A stretch of 64,000 nt of DNA, taken from positions 2,666,001-2,730,000 of the forward strand of contig JAHNUO010000002.1 in the NCBI GenBank assembly GCA_019787685.1, given 5' to 3'. The notes below the pieces were generated by a model. It was given only the letters and a program-made list of their open reading frames with translations, did not search any database and was not told the DNA's origin. This document shows positions 1-10,112 of the stretch, piece after piece. The stretch is from Chiua virens (Eukaryota > Basidiomycota > Agaricomycetes > Boletales > Boletaceae). A program made the position numbers and the translations under genes. The first letter of the stretch is position 1, and every line of letters starts with the position of its first letter.

Positions 1-12
1 ATCATCACACAG

Positions 13-744
13 ATTTTCGTCTGCGAGGTGGTATGCAACCTCAGCGTTGCTTGGTGGTTGCCCCGGAGAAAGACACCACACCGCGCCCCAAGGTCGCAGA
101 AGGCATAATATTCAGCATGACCAATCCGGGCCAGATAATGCTCTTCGTCAGAACGCTGGAGGAGAAAAAACTGGAAATCGCAATTTCTCCCGACAGCAAT
201 GTGTCCGCCCTCAAAGAGAAGATCGAGGTCATACTCGGGGTTCGCGCTGCGCATCAGCGTCTACTGTTTGCTGGGCAATTTCTGAGAGATGATACACCCC
301 TTTCAAAGTACAACCTTCAGCACGAAAACACCGTCATTCTTTGTAATTTTCTTTGTTTCTGGCGATGCGAAATACTTACAAAGCCTTCTACAGCTACCTT
401 ACAAACGAGTAAACCCCAACCTACTGCGGCTGCCCAGTCAGTAACCCCGGTCGAGGGGAAAGAAGTTCAGATATTCGTAAAGACCTTGAATGGGAAGACT
501 ATCGCATTGATGGTATCGACGACGGACACTGTTGATAAGCTGGTGGCCAAGGTCGAAAAAAGGACCCAAATCCCTGCGCCCGAACAGCGACTTCTTTACG
601 GTGGGAAGCAGCTGGAACTCGGAAGGTTGCTATCGGACTACAACATAACTAAGGAGAGTACGCTCCATCTCGGTAAGTTGCAATATCGCGAATTTGTTAT
701 TTGCTTATCTCTTCAAAGTGCTTCGTCTGCGTGGAGGATTCTGA
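13..744 (+). CDS. Divergent tandem ubiquitin-like protein (5' end outside window)
   Basis: The gene is cut by the left edge. Coding in view follows a 3' splice site at 11-12 and shows the end of one ubiquitin-like repeat (FRLRGG, 15-32), a linker, a second repeat (about 124-341) and a third (about 463-738). Removing the GT..AG intron 673-718 turns the third repeat into exactly 76 residues ending LHLVLRLRGG, then one Phe and a stop at 742-744, the arrangement of polyubiquitin precursors. A second likely intron is 343-393. Aligned to ubiquitin, the third repeat keeps Lys 6, 11, 29, 48 and 63, has Val at 27 and Arg at 33, and Leu at 44. The second repeat has Arg at 6, Gln at 48 and His at 63 and no RGG end. 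Known polyubiquitin genes have identical repeats, so this is a diverged relative or a new modifier. A RING gene follows on the same strand. The N-terminal boundary is unknown. Confidence 0.85.
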
Positions 745-1105
745 ATTGCTACTAGTATGAGACGCTGACCCCATCAGGCTGGACTGAATTTCTGTTTCCT
801 CTGTTTCTTCACGAGGGCTTCCTTCTCATGTTACTTCCTGTATCACTTCCATCATAACACGAATGTACTTTCCATGCACATCATGTATGTACCATTTCAC
901 AACACAGCTCGCTGGCACGTGTAGACGCTTCGATATCTTGTTTCTACAATTTTCTAGAAAGACCCGGATCTAGATCCGACTTCTGCTGTGCTGCCTGTCG
1001 GACTGGGCATATGCTGCAGATTTGCAGAAAAGCCCGACGCTCATCGCCTTCCAGCACACGAGTAGGCTAGTGTCAACATGATCAGAGCCCTGGCTCTCCA
1101 CTTCC
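745..1105. other. Intergenic, nothing recognised
   Basis: This is the 3' flank of the ubiquitin-like gene and the 5' flank of the RING gene. I see no open frame with coding character and no RNA gene. Confidence 0.5.
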
Positions 1106-1877
1106 ATGATGTCCTTCGAGTCAGAAGAGCAACGTCGCAGTCGTGTGATGTCCCGAGTCACAGCCGTTCAATATTCTCCGGTGGAACCCTCAGACCACCC
1201 TTTTGCCACCCCTCCGAATTCGGATCTACCTATCGTGTACTTGGAAGACTTCAATTCACGATGCGACATATGCCTCAATGACTTTGCAACCCCCGGGACA
1301 GAGAGGCTCTCCCAGCTCCCATGCTCACACGTCTTTCACGTAGGTGCGCTAATTTAGGTGGTTAACAACTTGAATGACCACCTCGGCCATCCCAGGCAGA
1401 GTGCATCGTGCAGTGGATCCTACCTGAGCCTGGGCCAAGCGAATCAAATTTGGGCTTGGAAAAAACGCTCATGAACCATTCTTGTCCTTCGTGCCGCTCA
1501 GACTTTGGGTCAAAGTCTATCTCTGAGGTGGTATGGTTTGTGCTTTTACATCCAAAAAACACCCTGAGATCAGCCATTGGCAACGTTTTCATCAGGATCA
1601 CATGGCCCCTGAGATAGGCGCAGCCCAAGTACCGCGCCCGCTATTTATAATGCCACACAGCTTCCGATCAAGACACTCAAGACGCTTCGAGCGCCCAAGA
1701 ATTCGTGATGGAGATATAACAGCACGAACTTCACGCGGGACACCTGCACAGCAACCTGAGAGAGACACTCACGACGGCGCTAGGCGAGGTTTGAGAGTCT
1801 CCGACCGTCTCAAGAGAGCCCTAAGAGAAGCGAGCTGCTGTCTTCCAGAAGTCGAGAGGGATTATGTCCACAGCTAG
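1106..1877 (+). CDS. RING-H2 finger protein, probable E3 ubiquitin ligase
   Basis: Three exons (1106-1339, 1396-1530, 1596-1877) join in phase 0 with GT..AG introns of 56 and 65 nt. The product is about 216 residues. The RING-H2 signature begins near residue 53 (CDIC), continues as PCSHVFH and AECIVQW across the first intron, and closes with CPSCRSDF; a Pro/Ser-containing insert separates the histidines from the last Cys pair. The C-terminal half is Arg-rich and low in complexity. There is no membrane segment. RING-H2 domains bind E2 enzymes and promote ubiquitin transfer; the substrate cannot be read from the sequence. The start is the first of two adjacent ATGs (1106, 1109). It lies 361 bp downstream of the ubiquitin-like gene on the same strand, so the two could be functionally linked, but that is inference. 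Confidence 0.8.
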
Positions 1878-2425
1878 GGAGGGATTTGTGATGTTTGCAG
1901 AAATATGGCCGTGGTTTACTGTAGACGCCATTGCCATTTACTTCATAGCGCTAAGGGGATATATCAACTCGTACCCCCTGACAAAATTGATGCATACACA
2001 TGCGTCACGGGTGAAGAATTTTACTGAAAGAATGGAAGCAGAACACGTTCCAGGGTTTGTGATGCAGACTTGCCGGCACGATCGATAGCAGTTCCACAGC
2101 AAGCCTCAGGCTATCCGAGTCTCACCCGTCATATTCGCGTGAATTCATGCCATCAACAGGACCCAGAGCTTAAGATTGTCTCAACTCGGCCTACACGAGG
2201 AGTCCTTCGAGTCTTCGGTGACATACATGTCCCCGGTGTGACCTTGCTTTGGCAGCGCGGCGAGGCCCAGCCTGGGGGAGCTTCCTCGTGGAGGTATCGA
2301 TATTCTCCCACTGGAAAATGTGCCGATGGACGGCATTAACTCAAGAATATTGGTCTGTTTCATCTTTCACCTTTCATCCCGATCTTGACAATCGCTTGCG
2401 AGCAGGTCCTCCGCTAGAGAGACGA
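1878..2425. other. Unassigned stretch upstream of membrane protein gene
   Basis: Short open frames exist on both strands but none joins convincingly to a known family or to the next gene. It probably holds the 3' UTR of the RING gene and the promoter or 5' UTR of the membrane protein. Confidence 0.4.
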
Positions 2426-3945
2426 ATGTCTTCATCTTCGCTAAGTTACTATCTTTGGTTCCTTTGTCTCGTTCCGTATTTTCTGGCATGCATTGGTCTC
2501 TTTTTCTTCGGTGCTTTAGAACGGCTTGCACGATATGTATGAATATTCCTCACTTTATCACCATTGAATTCATGCATTCTCCTTTCTGTCCAGTGTCTTC
2601 CTTGCGCATCGCTCAATGGCCGCGAGCTATTGGCCACCAGATTGCGTGTCAAGCTTTCTGAACAGCTGAAGGTGTCCGGAATCTGCCAAGGCATCTGGAA
2701 ATGTACATTTCTGCCCTTTGCTGATGCGGGTATGATTAGACTGAACTCAAACTATTTAGCCATCATACACACCCTTTGCCCATCTGCTTTTATGAGAGAA
2801 TGTGACGAGTTTGTAGGTCGGTTGCCATCTAAAGATGTTCTGTATTGACTCGAAAATTCCAGAAGGATTATGTGAAAGAAGGCGACAAGGAAGTGAACGA
2901 GATGAAGGATGAGATTGCGATGTGCAATGACTTGGCAAGCTTCAAGTTTATTGACATAGGTCACGGTCATGTTAGTCACACTGACTCCCTGCCACTGCAG
3001 CTTCTTACGCTTCGTGGCGAAAGACTCGAAAGTCTCAAGCAGGCAATCTCACCATCAGCATCCAGAGAATCTAGAGACACTTACACCGAACAATTCTTCT
3101 CGCGACTAGACAAGTGTCAGCGCTTGGAACACCATGTAAGTTGCTGCCAACTCCCTGGAGTTGCTCGAGGTATGAACCTCACTGCAGATTGATACTCTGA
3201 AAAAGAATGCCGAAGATCGACGAATCAGTTCACGAACTCGAACTGCTGCTAAACGCACAGGTTACCATGGAATTGTTGACTGGGCTGAGGTAGGTACTCT
3301 CGACCTTGCCACTCACGACATGTTCAGGCCAGCCTCTTCAGAGAACTTCTCAAACTCATGACAATTTGTTGGATGCAACTGCAAAAGTAGCCTTCGTCGG
3401 GGCCGGTCTCACCTATGGTTCAATCTTCAGGTGCGTGGGAAACAGTGATGGTGTTGGTGAATACGAACATTTCTTGCAGCGCCAGCAGGGGTAACATCGG
3501 ATTGATGTGTTACGCCTTTGCGTTGTTTGATTGCGGTTTCATCATACCCACGGTCGCTCTCGCACTCTTGAAATGGGCCTCTTTACGACCAAAGGATACG
3601 CTGTTCTGTTCCCCACATACCTGGACACTCATCCTCAACATATTCGCCTACGTTTCTGTCGCCGCAGTAGGGGCTGCAATTTGCCTTTTGAACATGACCT
3701 TATACCTCCTGGTTTTCCCGCGCAATTCAAGCGGCCAGCCGACGAATGCGACCCTGCAACTTTACATCTCGCCTACGCCTGCCGGTAGCCTCTCTCTGGG
3801 TTGTTTGTTACTTTCTATGGGCATCGTGTTAATTTGTGCGCTCATCCACTACTTGGCCCGCGGAAAGAATGCATTTATCCAGGACTTTATCGGTCACCGA
3901 CCGGGGCAGACAAGGGAACAGGAGACGGATCGACGTGCAGCCTGA
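2426..3945 (+). CDS. Multi-pass membrane protein of unknown function
   Basis: Six exons join cleanly: 2426-2536, 2594-2812, 2863-3135, 3188-3289, 3342-3430 and 3480-3945, with canonical introns of 49-57 nt, five in phase 0 and the last in phase 2. The predicted product is about 419 residues. Residues 8-31 form a hydrophobic segment that could be a signal anchor. A long charged, helix-prone middle part (KEGDKEVNEMKDEI, LDKCQRLEHH, DTLKKNAEDRR) looks like a stalk or coiled coil. The C-terminal part has about four hydrophobic segments, beginning around VAFVGAGLTYGSIFS and ending around LLLSMGIVLICALIHYLA, with a short polar tail. I do not recognise the family. The consistency of splice phases makes the gene model credible; the first exon and the stretch 2726-2812 are the least certain parts. 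Confidence 0.65.
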
Positions 3946-4429
3946 GGACTATATTCAGGCACCACTGAGAGCTTTGAACGGAGTTTGCCGAACCGTAATT
4001 TCGAGTTGATGGGGTCCGAGACCTTTTCTCAGGTTTACAGTAATGTATCTAATGATCACGCTTTCATGTACTAGTACTCGCACTGTGAACAGTGGAATGT
4101 TTACTTACAGCCAGAGTTAAACTTTAGGTTTACATAAATTACACTTTTGTGAGTTCTGAGAAGGCTGTCTTTCAAGTTCATCTTCAAACGACGCGGTGGC
4201 AACTCGAACTCCAAGGCAAAATGCCATTTCTGATGGATAGCTAGTAGCTTCGTCAATCCCACCCTTCGGTAAGTACCTATTGAAGATGAATTCACAAAGG
4301 TGTCGCCTCTAATCACCTCTTTTCAAGTGGCAGGGCGAAACGGGGGGGGTACATACGACAAAGCATGGTACATGGGATATCCACGTAAGATAAGCTGTTC
4401 ATACAAGACTGCAACTCCAACCCCAAATA
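3946..4429. other. Intergenic between convergent genes
   Basis: This region separates the 3' ends of the + membrane protein and the - gene that follows. It contains a G8 run near 4344-4351. I see no gene. Confidence 0.5.
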
Positions 4430-5486
4430 TCAAGTCCTAGACTGTTTGGTCACGTTTCGGATCACTGACCGCCAATATTGTGCATCCTGTGCACTAGGTC
4501 GGGGTTCCGCTGGTATTTCTAGCAGCGACTGGACAACTCGTTCTAGACCCTCTTTCGACTTCTGACGTTCCTCTTCAATGTTCTCTATCGTTTTCATCCA
4601 CTGGGTTCTCTGGTATGCCTCGGGAGTCGTCAGTAACGGCTGGACGATTTTTCGCATGCCTTCTCGCGACTTCAAACGTTCTTCTTCAGATGTCGTCATA
4701 GCACTCTTCATTGCAGCTCGCATTTCCCGCCGAGCCCTTTCCACATCCTCTTTTCGAATGTCATCCTTCTTCTTGATGTGATTATCCACGTATTGTTCAG
4801 CTTTATGTTCCGGGTAAATGTTCAAAGAAAGCGGGCCAAGATTTGGTTTCCCTTGACGATGAACATGTGGACCTTTCTCGACGACAAATTTAAAGATATT
4901 GTCGTCCAGCTCCACGAATTGACGTTTCATCCACATTATGGATGTCCCTGTGAACCAATAACACTGATGACGGAAGAGCATATAGTTTGGTGCATCTCGT
5001 TGCACCTCCCAGAGGATTTTGCACACAACGGCAAACGTTGGTGCTACGTCGGTGTCGGGGGCGCTGAGAGTGGTAACGAGGTAATACAGTGCGGGATCAA
5101 ATTCCGATGTAACATTTTTGAGAACATCGTCACCGTCGCTGACACGGAAGTCCAGCTTGGGCAATTTCCACCAGTAAGACTGGGGCAGATCAGCTTTCCG
5201 ACGAGACGGCCGGCGCTCGGCAAGTAAACGGACGATTGGCTGAGACTCAGCAAATACGTCGAGTATCAGGAACTCGTGACCTGGCAATCGTCAGAGTCGC
5301 GCGCACCAAGTCGACCGCAGAGTTGGGTTACGTACCGACAACACCCTCCTCTTTGAAGAGGCGGATCTTAAGAATGCGATATTGACCGTATTCTGGTTCC
5401 GATGTGCTGGTAACGTCATCATAGACAGTTCTGAGAAATATGGGTTTTGTGTCATTAGAACTTGGATCGAAGAGTTTACTGGTCAT
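4430..5486 (-). CDS. Unrecognised soluble protein with helical C-terminus
   Basis: Two exons: the start at 5486 runs to 5336, a GT..AG intron covers 5335-5281, and the second exon runs from 5280 to the stop at 4430. The join is in phase 1 and gives about 334 residues without a signal peptide or membrane segment. The N-terminal two thirds look globular (EYGQYRILKIRLFKEEG, LILDVFAES, FDPALYYLVTTL, and an aromatic stretch near NYMLFRHQCYWFTG). The last 120 residues are highly charged and helical and contain two related segments (MRKIVQPLLTTPEAYQR and LERVVQSLLEIPAEPRP), each preceded by a Glu/Arg/Lys-rich run and so an internal duplication. I do not recognise the family; it resembles lineage-specific proteins common in mushroom genomes. 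Confidence 0.7.
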
Positions 5487-5996
5487 AGTCACGGTGGGGC
5501 GTGTTATGGTACTAGCCCGGTTTCGGTTCACCCCTAGACCCGACCTCCTTGCTAACACGTGCAGTCAACCAAACATCGTATCACATGATGGATCATGGAA
5601 CAAGCACGTACGATTTTCCAGAATTAGTACTACTAGTAGGCACGCAGCAGCAGAGCAAAACGGTCCTGTCTCAGTGTCTGGCGCAGCTTATTCCAAGTCG
5701 AGGTGTTAGACGTACCGTGACACAGCTGTGGTCCCCAGCCGGCTTTTCTGGACACCCAAGCTTGGCCCAAGTAGTTGGGTACTAACCCAGTTTAGTTTGC
5801 AGGGAAGCACAGCTTTCTTTTCCTTGTCACACAGCAAGTCCGTTCGCGGACCGGGGAGGCAATGCTAGCACTAGACTCTAGTCGACAAGGAAATTCGTAC
5901 ACAAAGGAATTGAACGCAGAACCCGCCGTTCGACTCTAAATAATGAACAATGTCGGAGATAACATGACTGGAAACCCGTTGAACCAGCCCAGCTTA
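5487..5996. other. Intergenic between two minus-strand genes
   Basis: This stretch is the promoter side of the 4430-5486 gene and the 3' flank of the Hsp100 gene. I see no coding frame of quality. Confidence 0.5.
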
Positions 5997-8900
5997 TCAG
6001 TACATCCGATGTGGTTGCACCCGCAAACCGCCCGAGCGGACAGCTGAAATTGGGGCGTGCTCAGTATGGATAGGGCTACCAAACCCAGACCTAGAGGAGA
6101 CGCTCTCGATGTCTGAGTATTCGTTGTCCTCGTCTGCGGGGCTCAAACTGTAGTACGACGAGGCAGGGGAAGATGGTGGGGAAACCTCTCCTTCCCTCAG
6201 CTGGATTGTCAGTTCTTCAAAGGCATTAATGTCGAGATCCACCACCCCATTCTGAGGTATGTCGTTTTCGAGGAGCAGCATCGTGATGCGTCGGATGATG
6301 TGGCTTCGAATCCATCGCTCCATGCGTTGGGCGGTGCGCACATCTTCCTTCAGGAACAGGCCCGGTAGATACCCCTGTACACATTCGCTAACGCTCAGCT
6401 TGAGATTGATGGTGGCCAGCCGCTTTCTCAGCTCTTCCAAACGAGCATGAATCATCGCCATCAGTGTTTCTCTCTTAGCAGGTCGCTGAAATCCGTTGAG
6501 CCCTGAAAACGCCAGGAAAACAGAAGCCACCATACAAAGACTACGATGCCACCAACTCTCGCCAAGAATTCAACGGGGAGATGTCGGTGAATCTCCTCTT
6601 CAAAGTGCCTGCAGTGCTGTGCTTCATCTGTCCTACGCGGTACGTTTGCGCGCCCAAGTGCCGTTGACATTATAATGATGCAGTTACTGGGAGGATAAAA
6701 ATGAGTTTGGATATGAGAATTACGAGGAAGGAATAGTCACGAGAAGTCCACCAAATTCCCATCGCCATCTCTAGCGATCCCTTCGTCAAGAATTGTCTGA
6801 ATAAGCATCCGGAATTCAGGGCAGCCATGCTCAATTCTAGATGTCATCGAGCAAATTGTTTAGGTCTGGTGGGAGACTGTCGTAGAGTAAACGTACTCTT
6901 TGATGTACACCACCGAAAACGGTTTCCGTTTTACGCATTCAGTGAGCTGGCCACCATTGTCAAAACCCCTGCAGGCAGGCATACCAACCTAGCAAATCAA
7001 ACTTCATAAGTGGCTAGACGGCAACGGAAAGGGAAGCACGAACTAGGCGCGAAATCGTATGCGGCAATGTGTAGTCACTTGCGTGGATAGTAACTAATTT
7101 TCCAGATTGCCGCGCCGCAATCTTTGCAAGCTAAATAAAGTAAGGGAAAGAAAGCAACCACAGTATCAGGGTCCAAATATTGACAATAAATATCATACCG
7201 TACTTCTTTCACGAGTAGTGTCTTCCCTGAGCCTGACGGGCCACCGAAAAGTATGGAAGCGACTGGCCGGCGTGGATTCTTGAGTCCAGCCCACAATGAT
7301 TGCATCACGCCCGATACCATGTCGATGGCTTCTTGTTGCCCGACCACCTAGTCTAGTCAATACCGATAAATGTAGAAATTGGATGGTATATCCTCACCAC
7401 ACTTGCTAAGGTGACATTGATATTGATGATATTACCCAAGTCACACCCTCTTGCTGCGGCCCGGGGGATGAACGTGTAGTACGAGGCCGTCACCGCGACC
7501 TCCCTGACAGTGACTGGCTCAGTATCATGGACCTTTTCAGCCTCATCTGGGATCTCCATCATTTCGCCCGACTCGGCGGCTTCTATCATTCTCCTTAAAT
7601 CTTGATTCTGCATATCCAAGTCCTCGATTTCATCGATCAATCGCGCCTGTGCTGCTTTGCCACTGAAGGAAGACAAAGGTGATACATGAGTGCCATACAG
7701 CAGTTAAAGACCCACTTGCTTGCCTTATCTTCAGCGCAGTGGAAGCTGCCGCCTTGCATTCCTCGTTTGCTTTCAGGTCGCGGAGAAGGCGCCTTGCGGT
7801 ATCTCCTCAAAGAAGTGGAATCTGCAATCTTATCGTCGATTTGGGCTAGCTCGTGCCGCATGTCCCTCTAGTTGTCGTTCGCTCTCCTCGTCAAGCTGAC
7901 GCTATTGGAAAGTAGTCAATGTTATTTATGGTTCTCAGGCAGATCAGGTGCTTCCTCCGTACCTCCAAGGAGCGTATCTCTATCTCCATCACAACCCTCT
8001 TCTGCTGAAGTTTCCACACTTCCTCAGACGAACGGAAACGCGAGAGTGAAAGAGACACGCATGCTTCGTCGATCAAATCTAGTGCAGCATCTGGAAGCCT
8101 GATCTCGAGTCAGAAATATGGCCATAATCGAAGAAGAAAGATAACCTCTTATGCGAAAAATACTGAGTAGCAATGCTTGTCGCGGCTTTGAAAGCTCCAT
8201 CGGTAATCCTGACATTGTGGAAGCGCTCCAAAGGATCTTTCAGACCTCGCAGCACTTCAGTTGTTTCTGCTGGCGTGGATTCGCAAACGTGAACCTGTGG
8301 TGGGACTGAGTCACGGTATTTGAAATGTAGAGGCAACGAACTTGAGAAAATCGAGACGCCAATGCGCCATCTTTCTCTATGTGATCCCTATAGTCTTCTA
8401 CAGTTGAGCATCCGACACATCGTAGTGTTCCTTGAGCGAAAAACCGCTTCATGATGCTGGCGGCATCCCTGACGAACAATAAGTGATGATCAGTGGATCG
8501 TGTGCAATAGATGCTCACAAGCCAGATCCATCCTCTTGATATCCCCCGACGGTCAATTGGCTCAAATTGTCGAAAAATAAAATTGCTCTAGTCCCCTTAA
8601 CCTCGTGGTCTGCTACCTCTGGATCAATGCAACAGGTAAGTCGAGTGGTACCTGATGCTAAAAGACTGAACCAATACCATGAAGGATGTCCATTATTATC
8701 TGGTCTCCAGCGTATCAGTTGTCAACACATAGCAAAACGGGCATAATAAATACAGACCTGCTCATAAGCCAGCTTACATTGAGTACTGGCAAGTATCGAG
8801 GTGAGATCTAAACTAAACACCCGAGCGACGAGAGATTCTGGAACTTCGAGATTAACGATCCGGAGGGCTAAAGCCTCTGCAATCGCTGTCTTCCCGACAC

Positions 8901-10051
8901 CAGGATCTCCTGGACAACATCAACATGTTGAGAAATAAACAGGAAATATAGGCCAAATCGATACCAAGAAGGACAGCACTATTCTTCTTGCTTTTGTACA
9001 GGATCAGTGCCACGAACAGTTGATATCGTTCTTCTTACCATTTGGAAAGGATGGAGATCAGGCGCCACAATTCTGTGGTCTTTAGAGAAAGGTCAGACGC
9101 TTGACTACTAAGAGAAAACAGAGAAACACGTGCTCTGCCAATCAGGGGATCGATTGATTCCGCATTCTTCTTCTTGTCCAGGACGATTTGGGTAAGATCA
9201 GTGGCAAATCTGGCATAAGACGTTAGTCAATCGCAGAAAAGGTTAGTGCCAAAACATACTTGTTCAACGTGGGAAACGATGGGGGTTTCGTATGAACCGT
9301 GACTCTCATTGGGCGAAGTTTTTGTATGGCATCAGGTAGCTTGTCGACCTTCAAGGCCCTCCATTGACCCAAAACGCTCTGGATAGCATAATCCTGAAGG
9401 AGCGCAAGTAGCACATGTTGGGGCGCAGTGAAGTCGCTACCCTTAAGGCAGCAAGAGTAATCGTGAATTTTGGCATTCGAGATCGGTCAGACTCGGAGGT
9501 AACGCACGTAATCCTCAGATATCCTCTTCGCGCGCAGCAATGTGGCTTCAGTACTCCTCGTAGAACAGCTAAGAACGTTATTCTGTTTCTGTGATCAGTG
9601 AATCTCCAGCACAGACGGGTGGCTTCACCTTTTCATCTCCTTCAAGTGCCCTCGGTTCGTCGATAGCAGATTCATCCTGGACCTTCTTCCAGAATGCCTG
9701 ACCAACGAGCTGCTGCAAAAAGCGATCGTCTTTCGACTTCCGCACTGCGCTTGAAAGATGTTCGTCAAGTCGATCATGAATAATGGACGCCCGAGAAATC
9801 GCATTCCAGAGTAGCGGTAACTCAAGCGTCCGAGTGACCGACAGCTGGACCTTGGCAGTGCGTAATTTGGGGTCGTTCTCGTTGGAGAGGTCACCGAACA
9901 GGAGTAAAAGTGCAAGATGCCAAGGCTTCACGAGTGCCACGCCACGGCTTGTGGCCTTCTGGTGTGAAACAGCAAGGTCGTAACATTGCGCCCAGATGTG
10001 ATCCATGTCTTCGTCAAACGCGAATGTGTGGGCGGCTGGTGGGGGATCCAT
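5997..10051 (-). CDS. Divergent Hsp100 (Hsp104/ClpB-like) AAA+ protein
   Basis: An intron-rich gene of roughly 18 exons with the full Hsp100 order. A Clp N-like region is at 10051-9223. NBD1 has LDPLIGR-like sequence near 9150, Walker A GDPGVGKT at 8887-8910, then ILFFDN and CVGCSTVEDYRDHIEKDGAL. A middle coiled coil lies at about 8076-7500. NBD2 has Walker A GPSGSGKT at 7218-7243, a GGQLTE block, MLIQTILDEG, IIIM, and FLARVGGIVVFRPAKRET. The tail is Ser- and acid-rich. Joins such as 6896 and 6535-6486 are canonical and restore consensus. Hsp100 proteins are hexameric disaggregases that thread substrates through a pore. Here Walker B Glu of NBD1 is Asn (8566-8568), Walker B Asp of NBD2 is Lys (6899-6901), NBD2 sensor-1 Asn is Ala (6659-6661), sensor-2 GAR is RTA, and both pore-loop tyrosines are gone. 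One frame break in the middle domain (near 7792) remains unexplained. Assignment to the family is firm; normal disaggregase activity is doubtful. Confidence 0.85.
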
Positions 10052-10112
10052 TGTGTTGAGTCTGTCGGAGTGAGGGAAAGAATGGGTTCAAGGGCTCCTG
10101 AGTGTGCCTTGA

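Noticed and set aside
31..115. Intron starting GTATGC after RLRG in the ubiquitin-like gene
   Set aside because: The donor and a later TTCAG acceptor look good, but splicing them gives an immediate TGA, so read-through is preferred.
6461..6670. Separate small membrane protein starting at 6670 on the minus strand
   Set aside because: The apparent ATG is the Met of IIIMSTALG within NBD2 of the Hsp100 gene, and the hydrophobic end comes from reading into the intron 6535-6486.
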